NCBI RefSeq assembly: GCF_947387555.1
Contig: NZ_CANDNZ010000001.1
Span: 496,001-560,000, forward strand
Reading direction: 5' to 3'
Length of the DNA: 64,000 nucleotides
Source: Thalassomonas sp. RHCl1
GTDB lineage: Bacteria; Pseudomonadota; Gammaproteobacteria; Enterobacterales; Alteromonadaceae
In this document: positions 25,066 to 35,004 of the stretch, one piece after another
Position numbering within the stretch: the stretch's first letter is position 1
Layout: each line of letters starts with the position of its first letter
Made by a program: the position numbers and the translations under genes
The notes under the pieces: model-generated
Told to the model about the DNA's origin: nothing
Databases searched by the model: none
The model's input: the letters and a program-made list of their open reading frames with translations, nothing else

Positions 25066-26700
25066 TTAATCAAGCTTAAAGCGGGTTACCGAATCGCTTA
25101 AGGTGGTGGCGAGCTGCATAGTGCTGCTCGCCATTTCGCCGTTTTCCTGGGCGCATTCATGGTTGCCCCGGGTATGATCCGATAAAATGGTCAGGTTTTT
25201 ACTGACATCTTCGGTAACCTGGCTTTGCTGCTCGGTTGCCGAGGCGGTTTGCGCGGCGACATCGGCCACCCGCATGGCAGCGGCACTGATGTCGTCTAAA
25301 GCGGTTAACGTTTTTTGTGACAGCTCCACGGTCGACTGGGTGGCGGCATTGCCGGTATTAATGGACTGGACGGCTTCATTGACCCCGTTTTGTAAGGCTT
25401 CTATCATTTTTTGAATATCTTCGGTACTTTGCTGGGTTTTACTGGCAAGATTGCGTACTTCGTCCGCTACCACGGCAAAACCCCGGCCCTGCTCTCCGGC
25501 ACGGGCTGCTTCAATGGCGGCATTTAAGGCTAATAAATTGGTTTGCTCTGCGATGCCGCGGATCACCCCAAGCACAGAAGCAATATCGGTGGAATTTTCC
25601 GAGAGTTTTAATATTACCTGGGTGGCATTGGCGACGGTCTCAGATAAAGCGGTGATCTCTGCTACTGTGGTTTGTGTGACCTGTTTGCCTTCATGGGTCA
25701 GATCATTGACTTGTTGGATTTCCCCGGCGGTTTTCTGGGCATTTTCGGCAACCTCCTTGATGGCGTATGACATCTGGTTAACGGCGGTGACTATCATTTC
25801 CACCGACTCTAGCTGGTGCAAACTTGTTTCTTTGATATTGCCGGCGCCCTTATCCAGCTGATCGACTCCCGTGATCACCTGGGAAGACTGTCCGACGATA
25901 GACTTTATCAGCTGTGCCAGGCCATTGATTAGTTCGTCAAAGTCATCGGCCACCAGGCCTATTTCATCTTTTCGGTCGCTGTTGATGCGTTTGGTCAGGT
26001 CGCCGTCCCCCTGATTCAGTCCCTTAAGCTCAGAGGACAAATGCTCCAGGGCGTCTGCCATGGCTTTGGGGGCAATAATACCGGCGGTTAAAGTAAAGAT
26101 AATGACGATCGAGCTGATGATCAGCAGGGCATTTTGCTGGCTGTCTACGGATGTGATGGTGTCTTCACTTAAGGTCAGGCTTTTCTCATCGGCAAGTTCC
26201 CCGGCAATGTTGTAAAAGTCCCTGAGGCTATCAAAGGCCTGCTTCGAGCCAGTTTCACTTTGTTTTCTTGCCGCATCGCTCTGGCCCTGGTTGACTAAAG
26301 TGAATACCTTGCCCGACTCCTGCTTCCATTGGCGGTAAGTGGCATCAAAGCGGCTGAGTTTAGCCAGTATATCCGGATACATAGATAGCAGCTGCTTGTA
26401 TTTTGCCATGCGGTCACCGGCTTGTTTGGCATTTTCCTGATAGGATTCGAACTGCTTGCCTGCCAAGTCACTGCCGGGTGTTGTCACCAGTATTTGCAGC
26501 TCGGCGACACGGGCCTGATAAAGGTCCCGGTCGGCGTTGATAACGGCAGAAATGGCGGGATTAAAATTCTGCCCCAACAACACCATGACTTTTTCGGTTT
26601 TTGCCACCAGTAAAAAATTCATGGTGACCAGGATGATAAAAAATGCGGCGATACTGCAGAAAGTGGCGGTATAACGTACCCGGATACTACTAAAATTCAT
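25066..26700 (-). CDS. methyl-accepting chemotaxis protein
   Basis: A 544-aa chemoreceptor: an N-terminal helix (about 10-32), a periplasmic four-helix-bundle-like region (about 35-190), a second helix ([23 protein letters not shown], about 193-215), HAMP (to about 265) and a coiled-coil signalling domain with the hairpin tip [37 protein letters not shown] (about 388-424), which contacts CheA and CheW. The ligand domain is short and its ligand unknown. Convergent with the TonB operon; stops are 20 bp apart. Confidence 0.92.
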   Translation of the reverse strand: MNFSSIRVRYTATFCSIAAFFIILVTMNFLLVAKTEKVMVLLGQNFNPAISAVINADRDLYQARVAELQILVTTPGSDLAGKQFESYQENAKQAGDRMAKYKQLLSMYPDILAKLSRFDATYRQWKQESGKVFTLVNQGQSDAARKQSETGSKQAFDSLRDFYNIAGELADEKSLTLSEDTITSVDSQQNALLIISSIVIIFTLTAGIIAPKAMADALEHLSSELKGLNQGDGDLTKRINSDRKDEIGLVADDFDELINGLAQLIKSIVGQSSQVITGVDQLDKGAGNIKETSLHQLESVEMIVTAVNQMSYAIKEVAENAQKTAGEIQQVNDLTHEGKQVTQTTVAEITALSETVANATQVILKLSENSTDIASVLGVIRGIAEQTNLLALNAAIEAARAGEQGRGFAVVADEVRNLASKTQQSTEDIQKMIEALQNGVNEAVQSINTGNAATQSTVELSQKTLTALDDISAAAMRVADVAAQTASATEQQSQVTEDVSKNLTILSDHTRGNHECAQENGEMASSTMQLATTLSDSVTRFKLD

Positions 26701-26810
26701 GTGACAACCTAAAATGCGGCCGTTGATTGATCAACTATAGCTCAGGAGCCGTGTTTTCGAAAATCTGGGCCGGGTACTGTCAAATTTTTGCAAGGGAGAA
26801 ACCGGAACGT

Positions 26811-27632
26811 CTAAAACACTAAGATGTTATTGATCACTTCACTGGGGATATTTTGTTTGCTGCGCAGGCGGGTTTGCCACTTTAGGGCGATTGCTTTGAG
26901 TTCGCCGCTTTGCTGCAGCCGTGAAAATGCCTGTTGCCACCTGTGCAGCAAATCAGGGGAAGTTCCCGTTTTTGACATCAGAATATAAACATCCGATTGA
27001 TTGGCGACGTATACCGACTCAAATACTTGCCGGTCCAGTTTGAGGCTGGTGGTTAAATGCAACAATCCCTGCAGTTCATATAATATCGAACTAACCCTGC
27101 CGGTTAATAACCGCCTGATATTTTGTTCATGGCTTGCAACTGCCGAGAGATTGTTAAATCCCTGCTCGGCCAGCCATTCTTCCCTGACATCGCCGCGCAC
27201 GACGCCAATGGAAGGCAAGGCTTTAAGCTGATCCAGGCTCTCTATTTTCAGCTGATTTTTCTTTAAAGAAATGACATGCCACTTTTTGGTTTGCACTTGC
27301 CCAATCCAGTGAAATAAGTGCTCTCTTTTCGGGGTTCTTGAAAAACTAAACAATAAAATGTTGGCTTTTTGCCTGGCAAGGCGTAAGGCACGCACTTCGG
27401 GGATAAACTCTATTTGGGTGCTGTCATCGAGTTTCTTTTGCATGGCTTGGATGATGTTTGTGGCAAATCCGTCGGGCTCGTCCCAGGGGGTGAGATAATT
27501 AGCCGGTGGTTCGATCACTGATATGATCCTGAGGTTTTCGGCAGTTATTTTGCCTGAAAAAAATAGCATTAAAAGGACAAGTACCAGTTTCATCTTTACT
27601 GACGGGATGTTATTAGGCTCTTTATCTAGCAT
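26811..27632 (-). CDS. periplasmic SBP_bac_3-like binding protein
   Basis: A 273-aa protein. The signal peptide is preceded by 13 residues (MLDKEPNNIPSVK), so the true start may be the internal ATG at 27593; neither has a strong ribosome site. The mature part has LRIISVIEPPANYLTPWDEPDGFATNIIQAM, a FSFSRTPKREHLFHWIGQV segment and IGVVRGDVREEWL at the second lobe, as in the 14641-15399 protein, which shares the TPxRE..F.W.GQ pattern. They are likely paralogues. No transporter genes are near. Confidence 0.72.
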   Translation of the reverse strand: MLDKEPNNIPSVKMKLVLVLLMLFFSGKITAENLRIISVIEPPANYLTPWDEPDGFATNIIQAMQKKLDDSTQIEFIPEVRALRLARQKANILLFSFSRTPKREHLFHWIGQVQTKKWHVISLKKNQLKIESLDQLKALPSIGVVRGDVREEWLAEQGFNNLSAVASHEQNIRRLLTGRVSSILYELQGLLHLTTSLKLDRQVFESVYVANQSDVYILMSKTGTSPDLLHRWQQAFSRLQQSGELKAIALKWQTRLRSKQNIPSEVINNILVF

Positions 27633-27697
27633 AGCAGGGAAGCAGTTGCTTCACCCGCTGTGCAGAGGATGCCCGGAGCCTTCCTGACTGAGTTAAG

Positions 27698-28720
27698 CTA
27701 ATCTGTTGCCGGCCAGATTTGTTCGACTAAACTTGTCGGCGGCTGCCAGTCGCCTGAGGCAATCCAGCTGGCCAGGGCCTTGGCAACATCGGGTAAATGG
27801 CGGGGCTGGCAAGGTTTCAGCCGGGTTAACCAGTGCTCGATAGTGTCACCGTCCAAAGTGTGCATGACTCGGGCATACCCGAGTTTTTCCAGGCTCATGG
27901 CATTGGATAATTGCTCCATCTGTCCCTGGATGGGTTTTGTCAGTATCGGTAAGCCCAGGTGCAGGCATTCGCTGATCAGTTCAAAACCTGAGTTGCAGAT
28001 CACGCCGCGGGCCTTGGTGAGATCATGTTTGAAACCGGCATAGCAGGTTTTCCTTTGTTTGACATTGGCCAGGGTTTTATCCTCAAGCTCGGGGGAGTAG
28101 AGGATAAATTCCTGGCCGCTAAATTGGCTCAGTAACCGGGTGACATCTTGCTGATCTTCAAAGGGCAGGTAAACCAGGATGCTGCCGTCTTGCTCGCCCG
28201 GGAGCAGTGTGGTGTCTATGATGGGGGGAAAAATGGTGTCATCAAAGGGATACCAGTGCAGGCCGGCGCTGATGCTGGCGGGGGCAAAGTATTTCATGAC
28301 CATTTTGGCGATCGGGTTGGCTCCGGCCACCGGGGTCTTGTCGCCAAAGGCATACTGGTGGCCTATGCCGATCACGGTTTTATTCCTGAGTTTGCCGGCC
28401 CAGGCGGTGACAGGTTCGAAATCCGTGATAATGACATCATAAGGTTCCAGATCTAAGGCATAGATATCCCGGATAAAACGCGCCAGGTTATTATTCACCG
28501 CGGTTGCGGCATAATTTACCTTGCCGCGGTTGGTGACAAAGGTTAAGCCCTGACGGTGCTGAAAATCGCCGAACACTTCCATATCGAACAAATCTTCTTT
28601 TGCCCTGCCGGAAACCAAATAGGTGACATCAATATTTTGTTGTTTCAGGTATTTTGCCATGATGCGGCAGCGGGAAATATGTCCGTTGCCGGTTGCCTGT
28701 ATGCCATAAAGTACTTTCAT
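27698..28720 (-). CDS. MJ1255/VC2487-family glycosyltransferase
   Basis: A 340-aa protein opening MKVLYGIQATGNGHISRCRIMAKYL, the GxGHxSR signature of GT28-like/MJ1255 family transferases, with a second-lobe donor-binding region GVICNSGFELISECLHLGLPILTKPIQGQMEQLSNA (about 265-300), which holds the conserved Glu and Gln-rich loop. It transfers a sugar from an NDP-sugar; acceptor unknown. It is 32 bp from the PAP2 phosphatase gene on the same strand, and the pair could handle lipid-linked sugars. Confidence 0.88.
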   Translation of the reverse strand: MKVLYGIQATGNGHISRCRIMAKYLKQQNIDVTYLVSGRAKEDLFDMEVFGDFQHRQGLTFVTNRGKVNYAATAVNNNLARFIRDIYALDLEPYDVIITDFEPVTAWAGKLRNKTVIGIGHQYAFGDKTPVAGANPIAKMVMKYFAPASISAGLHWYPFDDTIFPPIIDTTLLPGEQDGSILVYLPFEDQQDVTRLLSQFSGQEFILYSPELEDKTLANVKQRKTCYAGFKHDLTKARGVICNSGFELISECLHLGLPILTKPIQGQMEQLSNAMSLEKLGYARVMHTLDGDTIEHWLTRLKPCQPRHLPDVAKALASWIASGDWQPPTSLVEQIWPATD

Positions 28721-28752
28721 GCTTTGCCTTGGCTAATGGTTAAAGTTAAGGA

Positions 28753-29268
28753 TCAGAATAACTGGCTTACCCCAAGCGCCAGAGTGCTGCCTAAGCAGGC
28801 GCCGGCGAGTATATCCGAAGGAAAATGCACCCCTAAGATCACACGTGAGCAGCCGACGGCAAAAGCCCACAGATATAGGGGCAGGGCGATCATCCCCAGG
28901 TAACCCAGGGCAATGCCGGCCAGTAAAAAAGCTGCCATGGTATGGCCGGACGGAAAGCTGAACTGGTCGGCCGGGGCGACAACACTGGTGAAATGGGCCA
29001 CCACCTGTGGCGGGCGCCGGCGTTTCAGGGTGTTTTTTAGTATCAGGTATAACGGTCTTTCGATGCTAAAAGCAATTAAAATCAGGGACATAAATTGCCA
29101 GCCATCGTCGGGATATAACAGAGAGTAAACCAGGGGCAGGCTTAATTGCAAATAGCCGTCGCCGCTGCGGGAGACACCGCGGACGAAAGTGATGAATTGC
29201 GGATAAAACCGGGATTTCTGACACCATAATAACATGCGTAAATCATATTGATACAAGTCACTTAACAT
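28753..29268 (-). CDS. PAP2-family membrane phosphatase
   Basis: A 171-aa protein with the three PAP2 motifs: KNTLKRRRP (about 75), FSFPSGH (about 103) and SRVILGVHFPSDIL (about 140), giving the catalytic His pair and the Arg. Several hydrophobic helices put it in the inner membrane. Family members dephosphorylate undecaprenyl-PP or phosphatidic acid. Upstream neighbour of the glycosyltransferase and probably co-transcribed. Confidence 0.88.
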   Translation of the reverse strand: MLSDLYQYDLRMLLWCQKSRFYPQFITFVRGVSRSGDGYLQLSLPLVYSLLYPDDGWQFMSLILIAFSIERPLYLILKNTLKRRRPPQVVAHFTSVVAPADQFSFPSGHTMAAFLLAGIALGYLGMIALPLYLWAFAVGCSRVILGVHFPSDILAGACLGSTLALGVSQLF

Positions 29269-29379
29269 AGCCCTGCCTCCAATGCAGTCTCATTATTGAC
29301 GAGCATAGAAGCAGCAGTTGACAGTTAAGTGACAGTGAGGTGTCTCTTTAATGACAATTAAGGATAAGTGCCGGTGCCA

Positions 29380-29616
29380 TTATCGGCCGGGGAGGGAGCA
29401 CTGTGGATATTTTACTGCAAAGGCTTGCGGATCGTCTTGATAGGCGCGAATACAGCTAGGGCAGATACAGCTCTTATCAGTTTGCTGCGGCAACAATCGC
29501 AGTAAGCCTTCAGGGATTTCGGCGCTGAAACACCAGCAATGATGGTCTGTCTGTGCCTGGCAAAAATTGTTGTTAAGGCAAAAGGGGCACTGCCTGGTAT
29601 TTGCTGTTTGCATCAT
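29380..29616 (-). CDS. cysteine-rich CWC-type protein
   Basis: A 78-aa protein with three Cys pairs: CPFCLNNNFC, HCWCF and CICPSCI, plus PQQTDKS in the linker. This is the Cys_rich_CWC (PF14375) pattern, a small probable zinc-binding protein of unknown function. No signal peptide. Divergent from mscS. Confidence 0.85.
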   Translation of the reverse strand: MMQTANTRQCPFCLNNNFCQAQTDHHCWCFSAEIPEGLLRLLPQQTDKSCICPSCIRAYQDDPQAFAVKYPQCSLPGR

Positions 29617-29928
29617 AGAATAAATTTTGTAGTTGCCTGTTTGATGTTATAAAATTCAACGCTATATTTTATATTGTAAATCAAGTGGCTATAAAGTTCT
29701 CTTTAGTGAAAATTTCAAATCAGGGCTATTGCTGATCTGCGGTTGCTATCCTGGGTAAGATATGTTGAGCGCAGCGTAAATGAAAGTTCCATTTACGCTG
29801 TCAGGATATGAGCAGGGAAAAATAACTCAGGTTGTTCTGAAATGGAGCTGCTGTTAAGGGGCCTGGCGGCGTAAGTGCCACTTTTTTAACGTTAATTCTT
29901 AATAATCATTATATTGTGAGTAATAAAT
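29617..29928. other. gap between divergent genes with a long hairpin
   Basis: 312 bp without a gene. The 11-bp perfect stem CAGCGTAAATG (29772-29782) / CATTTACGCTG (29790-29800) with a 7-nt loop is its only clear structure. Confidence 0.45.
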
Positions 29929-30747
29929 ATGTTTGAGTTACCTGAAATGGATACCCTGATGGACAGTTATGTCTTGCCCTGGGGTATCAATATTGTGATG
30001 GCCCTGGTGATTTTTATTCTTGGTCGTCTGCTGGTGAAATTTATCGTCAGTCTGACCGGTAAGGTTTTTGCCCGGTCGAAAATGGATGACATGCTGAGTA
30101 ATTTTCTGCTGGTGATCCTCAACACCGTGTTATTGCTCTTTGTGGTGGTGGCCGCCCTGGATCAGTTAGGAGTAGATACCACTTCTCTGGTAGCCCTGGT
30201 GGGTGCCGCAGGTCTTGCCATCGGCTTGTCTTTGCAGGGCTCGCTGCAAAATTTTGCTGCCGGGGTCATGTTGCTGGTGTTTAAACCTTTCAGGGCCGGG
30301 GATTTTGTTGAAACCGCAGGTATCTCAGGCATAGTGGAAGAAATTCATATCTTTACCACGACCATTTGCACCACGGACAATAAAGAAGTGATAGTGCCTA
30401 ACGGCGATATCTACGGCGGCAATATTGTGAACTACTCCGCCAAAGAAACCCGCAGGGTGGATATGGTCTTTGGCATAGGTTACGGCGATGATTTGAAAAA
30501 AGCCAAAGCGGTCCTTAACGATATTGTTAACAGCCACCCCCTGGTTTTGGCAGAGCCCGCGCCGACGGTTGCCCTGTCTGAGTTAGCCGACAGCAGCGTA
30601 AACTTTGTGGTGCGTCCCTGGGTGAAAACCGCAGATTACTGGACCGTGATGTTTGAAATCACGGAAACGGTGAAATTGCGCTTTGATCAGGAAGCCATTT
30701 CTATTCCTTTCCCGCAAATGGATCTCCATATGCCGAAAAGTGCTTAA
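29929..30747 (+). CDS. mscS: small-conductance mechanosensitive channel MscS
   Basis: A 272-aa protein of MscS (YggB) length. Three N-terminal helices, the pore-lining third one rich in Gly/Ala (LVALVGAAGLAIGLSLQGSLQNFAAGVMLL, about 88-118), then the cytoplasmic cage with the FKPFRAGDFVE segment and VPNGDIYGGNIVNYSAKETRR. It opens on membrane tension and releases solutes on hypo-osmotic shock. Its stop faces the LysR gene stop. Confidence 0.92.
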   Translation: MFELPEMDTLMDSYVLPWGINIVMALVIFILGRLLVKFIVSLTGKVFARSKMDDMLSNFLLVILNTVLLLFVVVAALDQLGVDTTSLVALVGAAGLAIGLSLQGSLQNFAAGVMLLVFKPFRAGDFVETAGISGIVEEIHIFTTTICTTDNKEVIVPNGDIYGGNIVNYSAKETRRVDMVFGIGYGDDLKKAKAVLNDIVNSHPLVLAEPAPTVALSELADSSVNFVVRPWVKTADYWTVMFEITETVKLRFDQEAISIPFPQMDLHMPKSA

Positions 30748-30761
30748 TACCTGTGCTAAGC

Positions 30762-31667
30762 TCAGCTGGCCAGACGGCCGGGCAGATGCTCGACAATAAA
30801 ATCAATCAACAATCTCAGCAGCGGATTCGGATATTTACTGCCCTTATACAGGGCATAGATATCCCCGCAGTGCTGGTCATCAACAACCGTTTGCCACTCT
30901 GGCAGGCAGAGCTGCAATTGTTGTTCGGCCAGGACGTCAAACAACATCCAGTTTGCCAGCTGCACTATGCCTAAACCTTGCAGGGCCGCCTGTAATAAAG
31001 GGCTGCCGCCTTTAGTGCTGAAATTGCCGTTAACAGCAACCTTAGTGAGCTGTTTGTCCTTACAAAACTGCCAGTAGTTTTTTTGCCTGTGTCTGTCCAG
31101 CAGCAGGCAGTTGTGGCGGCTTAAGTCCTCGGGTACTTGCGGCTGGCCATATTGTTTAAGATATTGAGGGGCAGCGCATAGCTGCATCTTAGTTTTCAGC
31201 AATAATCTGCCTTTGAGGCCGGAGTCGACTGGATTGCCTATCCTGATGGCCAAATCAACATTTTCGCTTAGCAGGTCCACCGGTTTGTTGTCCAGATCCA
31301 GGATGATGTTTACTTTAGGATAAGTTTTCAGGAAGTCCGCCAATATCGGGGTCAAGTGCAGGCGGCCAAAACTCTCGAATACCGAAATTTTCAGCTCCCC
31401 CTTGGCTTCAACAAGTTCCGGTTTTAAAGCCGCCGTCAGGGCATCGGCATCCTGAATTAATTTTTCGGCTCCTTCAATAAACTGCAGACCTTCGGCCGTG
31501 AGGCTCAGTTGCCGGGTACTGCGGTTAAGCAAGTTGACCCCGAGCAGCAATTCCAGCTTATCTATCTTGCGGCTGATGGAGGAAGGGGCCATATTCAGCA
31601 GCAAACTGGCTTTGGAAAAGCTGCCAGCTTCGATCACTTTAATAAAAATTCGGCTTAACTCCAGCAT
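30762..31667 (-). CDS. LysR-family transcriptional regulator
   Basis: A 301-aa protein with an N-terminal winged helix (ELSRIFIKVIEAGSFSKASLLLNMAPSSISRKIDKLELLLGVNLLNRSTRQLSLT) and a periplasmic-binding-like effector domain (about 90-295). I choose the ATG at 31667, which has GCGAGG 6 nt upstream; another ATG lies two codons earlier. It is divergent from the AhpD-like gene at 31852, which it probably controls across the 184-bp gap. Sub-family looks like the CrgA/AaeR-type group. Confidence 0.88.
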   Translation of the reverse strand: MLELSRIFIKVIEAGSFSKASLLLNMAPSSISRKIDKLELLLGVNLLNRSTRQLSLTAEGLQFIEGAEKLIQDADALTAALKPELVEAKGELKISVFESFGRLHLTPILADFLKTYPKVNIILDLDNKPVDLLSENVDLAIRIGNPVDSGLKGRLLLKTKMQLCAAPQYLKQYGQPQVPEDLSRHNCLLLDRHRQKNYWQFCKDKQLTKVAVNGNFSTKGGSPLLQAALQGLGIVQLANWMLFDVLAEQQLQLCLPEWQTVVDDQHCGDIYALYKGSKYPNPLLRLLIDFIVEHLPGRLAS

Positions 31668-31851
31668 AAGCATCCTCGCCTTTGTGATGAAATAGTTGCC
31701 GCCGGAGGCGGTTGAGTGCTTTCTTGTGTTTGTTTTAAATTATTTTTGCAAAATATGCAAAGCTGTTTTGGTTTTGAAGGGGATTCTAGCGAATGTCGCA
31801 ATGGGTAACAATGCGCTTGATTGTTATCGCTTGTCAGTAAAAGGAAATAAA

Positions 31852-32325
31852 ATGGAAGAAAGAATCTCTTATCAGCAAGTGCCCGGTGAGCTTATCGGCG
31901 CTATGATGCAAATTGAAAGCTATTTAAAGCAAAGCGGCCTTGATGAAAAGTTGCTGAATTTAATGCGTTATTACGTTTCGCAATTAAACGGCTGCGCCTA
32001 TTGTCTTGATATGCACTTTAAAGAAGCCTTTGCCGGGGGAGAAGAGGATGTGCGCCTGCATTCGGTGGCCGCCTGGCGCGAGACCGACTATTACAGTGAC
32101 CGGGAGCAGGCAGTGCTGGCCTGGGCGGAAACCGTGACCAAACTCGATAAAAATCCCGGGCAGCAAACGCTGGAGTTTGATGAGCTCAGGCAATATTTTT
32201 CACTCGAGCAAATTGCCCAGCTGACTTTGGCCATCACCCAGATAAATTCCTGGAACCGTTTGGTGAAAGCGTTTCACTTCAGGCCCGGGCGGTATCAGGC
32301 GGCTCGGGACAAGCTAGAGCATTGA
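31852..32325 (+). CDS. AhpD-like carboxymuconolactone decarboxylase family protein
   Basis: A 157-aa protein with the AhpD core QLNGCAYCLDMHFKEA: the CxxC...H redox motif of alkylhydroperoxidase D-like proteins. The helix-rich fold and the Trp-rich tail FHFRPGRYQ match this family. I choose the ATG at 31852, with AAGGAA 6 nt upstream; an open frame reaches 156 bp further back but has no ribosome site. Likely a peroxidatic or redox role. Divergent from LysR. Confidence 0.85.
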   Translation: MEERISYQQVPGELIGAMMQIESYLKQSGLDEKLLNLMRYYVSQLNGCAYCLDMHFKEAFAGGEEDVRLHSVAAWRETDYYSDREQAVLAWAETVTKLDKNPGQQTLEFDELRQYFSLEQIAQLTLAITQINSWNRLVKAFHFRPGRYQAARDKLEH

Positions 32326-32384
32326 GCATCCCTGGCGGGCTGTTTCACAGCCTGGAGTTGCCGGCGGGTATAGGGGCTTGCCGG

Positions 32385-32768
32385 CTACCTTTGGTATAAC
32401 TCCAGCGGCAGGTCATCCGGATCGCTGAAAAAAGTGTATTTTTTGCCGGTATACTCATCCACCCTGACCGGCTCGGTTTCGATGCCGTATTTTGCCAGAT
32501 GCTGAATAAAGGCCTGGATATCATCCAGGGCAAAGGCTAAGTGCCTTAATCCCCGGGCTTCCGGGTAGCTGGGCCTTACCGGTGCATTTTTAAAAGAGAA
32601 CAATTCTATCTGGCTGCCGTCGGGTAATTGCAGGTCCAGCTTATAGGAATCCCGCTGCTGGCGGTAATTTTCGGCGAGAACTTTTAACCCTAAAATCTCA
32701 GTATAAAAATGTTTGGATTTTTCATAATCGCTGCAGATGATGGCAACATGATGCAGGCCGGTCAGCAT
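32385..32768 (-). CDS. GloA2/YaeR-type VOC protein
   Basis: A 127-aa protein of two beta-alpha-beta-beta-beta units: LTGLHHVAIICSDYEKSKHFYTEILGL, SQIELFSF, LRHLAFALDD, LPLELYQ. The His, Glu, His and Glu in these segments are the four metal ligands of glyoxalase-I-like proteins, as in E. coli YaeR/GloA2. I use the ATG at 32768, with AGGAG 7 nt upstream; the TTG two codons earlier has no such support. It likely handles a glyoxal-type substrate, unproven. Confidence 0.87.
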   Translation of the reverse strand: MLTGLHHVAIICSDYEKSKHFYTEILGLKVLAENYRQQRDSYKLDLQLPDGSQIELFSFKNAPVRPSYPEARGLRHLAFALDDIQAFIQHLAKYGIETEPVRVDEYTGKKYTFFSDPDDLPLELYQR

Positions 32769-33263
32769 AGGCAAGCTCCTGGGTTTTTCGGGTAAAAGTG
32801 TAAGTGAAAATACAGTGGAGGTACGTGTGTTTTTTCATTTTTATCATAGGCTTTTTTTGTCCGGCAGAAAACCGGTTTTTGGTTTTTATGACGGCGTTTT
32901 ATGATGTTTTTATGAATTGAGGGTTTATTGTTTTTTTCCTGTTGACTCGACTCAAGCTTAAGGGCAAGATGTTGGGGTAAAATAAACAAGATTATTAATT
33001 AAAATACTGCGCCAACTAGTTACCATGAACTTTATGCTCTTATCGTCACAACCGAACCAGGTCTGCCTGAATATTACCAATAATGGTAATGTCCAATGGC
33101 AGAATTGCTCTGTGGCGGGAAGAAAGTGCTAATCTAGTTAGCCAACCCCAAGCCGCAGCAAGTAAAACTGCGGTGTTTGTCCTTTCTCTTTAAATTCCGC
33201 AACTTTTCTTACTGCACCTTTACCGTGTCTTAATGTGTTCAACTAAGGAAAAGGAAAAATAAC
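32769..33263. other. 495-bp divergent promoter gap
   Basis: The gap between the VOC and DMT genes. A perfect dyad ATTACCA-ATAA-TGGTAAT lies at 33073-33090. A 35-codon open frame (33025-33132) covers it but has no ribosome site, so I do not call it a gene. Confidence 0.45.
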
Positions 33264-34166
33264 ATGTCAGTACCAGCCGCATATTTTGCCGTTGTATTAA
33301 TCTGGTCTACAACACCTTTGGGAATCGTCTGGAGCAGCGAAACTGTCAGTCCCACCATAGCGGTACTGATGCGCATGGTGATTGCCGCGGTTTTAGGACT
33401 CGCCTTGCTCAAATTTAAAGGGATGTCGGTACCGGGTAATAAGCAGGCGATGAAGGTTTATTGGTTTTCGGCGCTCGGTATTTTTGGCGGTATGCTGTTT
33501 TCTTATATGGCGGCGGCTTATATCAGCTCGGGTATGATGTCGCTTATTTTTGGCTTATCACCGGTTTTTTCCGGTTTGCTGGCGCAAAAAATCCTTAACG
33601 AAGCAAAGTTCAGCCGTACGCGTAAATTGGCTATGCTGGTTTCTTTATCCGGCCTGGCCCTGGTGTGCTCGGATAACCTGTCGATGACGGAGCAAAATCC
33701 GTTGGGATTGATCTTTATCTTGTTGGCGGTATTTTTCTTTAGCCTGAGTGCGGTGCTGGTAAAAAGCGTGAAAGTGGCGATTCACCCGATGGCGACTACC
33801 GTGGGGGCTTTGCTGGTTTCGATTCCTTTGTTTTTGCTTGCCTGGCTGGTGCTGGACGGTACTATGCCGGTGCACGAATGGCAGGCGAGATCTTTGTGGG
33901 CGATCCTTTATCTGGGCGTGTTTGGCTCCCTGATAGGTTTTGTCGCTTATTATTATGTGTTGCAAAAATTAAGCGCCAGTACCGTTACCTTGATTACCAT
34001 GATAACGCCGGTGATCGCTTTATCCATAGGGGCTTATCTCAATAATGAAACCGTGAGTACCAACCTGATCATCGGGGCGGTATTTGTGATGTCGGGTTTG
34101 GCAATATATAACTGGGGAGAAAAGCTGCTTCCGGGTAAGCGCCTGCCCGGCACGGCGCAAGAATAA
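33264..34166 (+). CDS. DMT-superfamily exporter (EamA type)
   Basis: A 300-aa inner-membrane protein of ten hydrophobic helices in two EamA halves (about 5-140 and 150-285). Short charged loops and an AVFFFSLSAVLVKS repeat of the fold support this. Such exporters move amino acids or other metabolites by an antiport mechanism; substrate unknown. A strong AAGGA ribosome site lies 8 nt before the ATG. It stands alone. Confidence 0.87.
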   Translation: MSVPAAYFAVVLIWSTTPLGIVWSSETVSPTIAVLMRMVIAAVLGLALLKFKGMSVPGNKQAMKVYWFSALGIFGGMLFSYMAAAYISSGMMSLIFGLSPVFSGLLAQKILNEAKFSRTRKLAMLVSLSGLALVCSDNLSMTEQNPLGLIFILLAVFFFSLSAVLVKSVKVAIHPMATTVGALLVSIPLFLLAWLVLDGTMPVHEWQARSLWAILYLGVFGSLIGFVAYYYVLQKLSASTVTLITMITPVIALSIGAYLNNETVSTNLIIGAVFVMSGLAIYNWGEKLLPGKRLPGTAQE

Positions 34167-34267
34167 AAAGTTCGGAGAAAAACAAACTTTTTTCCCCGGC
34201 TTACGACTTAGTAGTTATCAGTTAATTTATTAGCGGATAAAACTAGCAACCAAGTCGGGGAAGAGAC

Positions 34268-34834
34268 ATGAAACGATTAAATAAAAAAGTACCGGTGATC
34301 TTGTTATTAACGTTAGGGCTCACTGCGGCCTTAACCGGTTATAGCCAGGCGGGGCAGGAAACAGATACGGGTTATAGCCTTAATTTATTAAAAGATTGCC
34401 AGCTGGTAAAAACCTTGCCGATGACTCCTGAGTTGATAACGCTTCATCAGGAGTTACAGCAGCAAGAAACCCTGATGACTTCCCTGGAATTACCGATAAA
34501 TGCTATTTCAGCAAAAATTGATGATTATTCTCAACAAATTGAACAGCTGAGCGTGCTGGCGGTACAAGAGGATGAAAATAACCTGCATATAGATAAGAGT
34601 TATCTAGCGCAGCAGCAAGTTGCTGTTGATGCCTTAAATCAATTAATTGCCGAGCATCAGCAGGATTTTGATGCCCTGGAACAGCAAGGCCATCAAATCA
34701 GCAAAATTGCCCATGATTTTGAAAGGGAAATGAAAACCGTCACTCAAGGTTTTGATTATGATCATATCCGGATCAGCTCTCCAGGCAATGATCATAGTGC
34801 AACCGGCTGTGAGCAAAGCGCTAATTTTTTATAA
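34268..34834 (+). CDS. secreted coiled-coil protein of unknown function
   Basis: A 188-aa protein with a signal peptide (MKRLNKKVPVILLLTLGLTAALTGYSQA) and a mature domain made of Gln/Leu/Glu heptads (about 55-155) with the pattern of a helical hairpin, ending in a short Asp/His-rich tail. Two Cys (about 43 and 181) could pair. No family recognised. A strong GGGGAAGAG ribosome site precedes it and a terminator follows 18 bp later. Confidence 0.65.
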   Translation: MKRLNKKVPVILLLTLGLTAALTGYSQAGQETDTGYSLNLLKDCQLVKTLPMTPELITLHQELQQQETLMTSLELPINAISAKIDDYSQQIEQLSVLAVQEDENNLHIDKSYLAQQQVAVDALNQLIAEHQQDFDALEQQGHQISKIAHDFEREMKTVTQGFDYDHIRISSPGNDHSATGCEQSANFL

Positions 34835-34851
34835 ACGAATACTTTTCTTGC

Positions 34852-34883
34852 CGGAGTAAGCAAAATCTCGCTTGCTCCGTTTT
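34852..34883 (+). terminator. Rho-independent terminator
   Basis: CGGAGTAAGC / GCTTGCTCCG pair at nine of ten positions over an 8-nt loop, followed by TTTT, 18 bp after the stop of the coiled-coil gene. Confidence 0.7.
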
Positions 34884-34990
34884 CAACACCGGGGATCTTT
34901 TCGCGGATCCTTTCATTATTTTTCTTCGCTGTTTTTCTTTTTTGTAAGCCTTTGAAAATTAATTTTTTATTACCGGAAGGTTTCATTACG

Positions 34991-35004
34991 TCGTATTAAT
35001 ACGA
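34991..35004 (+). promoter_or_regulatory. perfect 14-bp palindrome before the collagenase gene
   Basis: TCGTATTAATACGA is a perfect palindrome 223 bp upstream of the collagenase start. The regulator is unknown. Confidence 0.4.

Noticed and set aside
29895-29913. Fur-box-like sequence before mscS
   Set aside because: Only about 13 of 19 positions match the Fur consensus, not enough in AT-rich DNA.
31696-31851. Upstream extension of the AhpD-like frame
   Set aside because: No ribosome site and poor similarity; the ATG at 31852 has AAGGAA at the right distance.
33025-33132. 35-codon frame in the VOC-DMT gap
   Set aside because: No ribosome site and no coding bias; it covers a dyad that fits regulation better.
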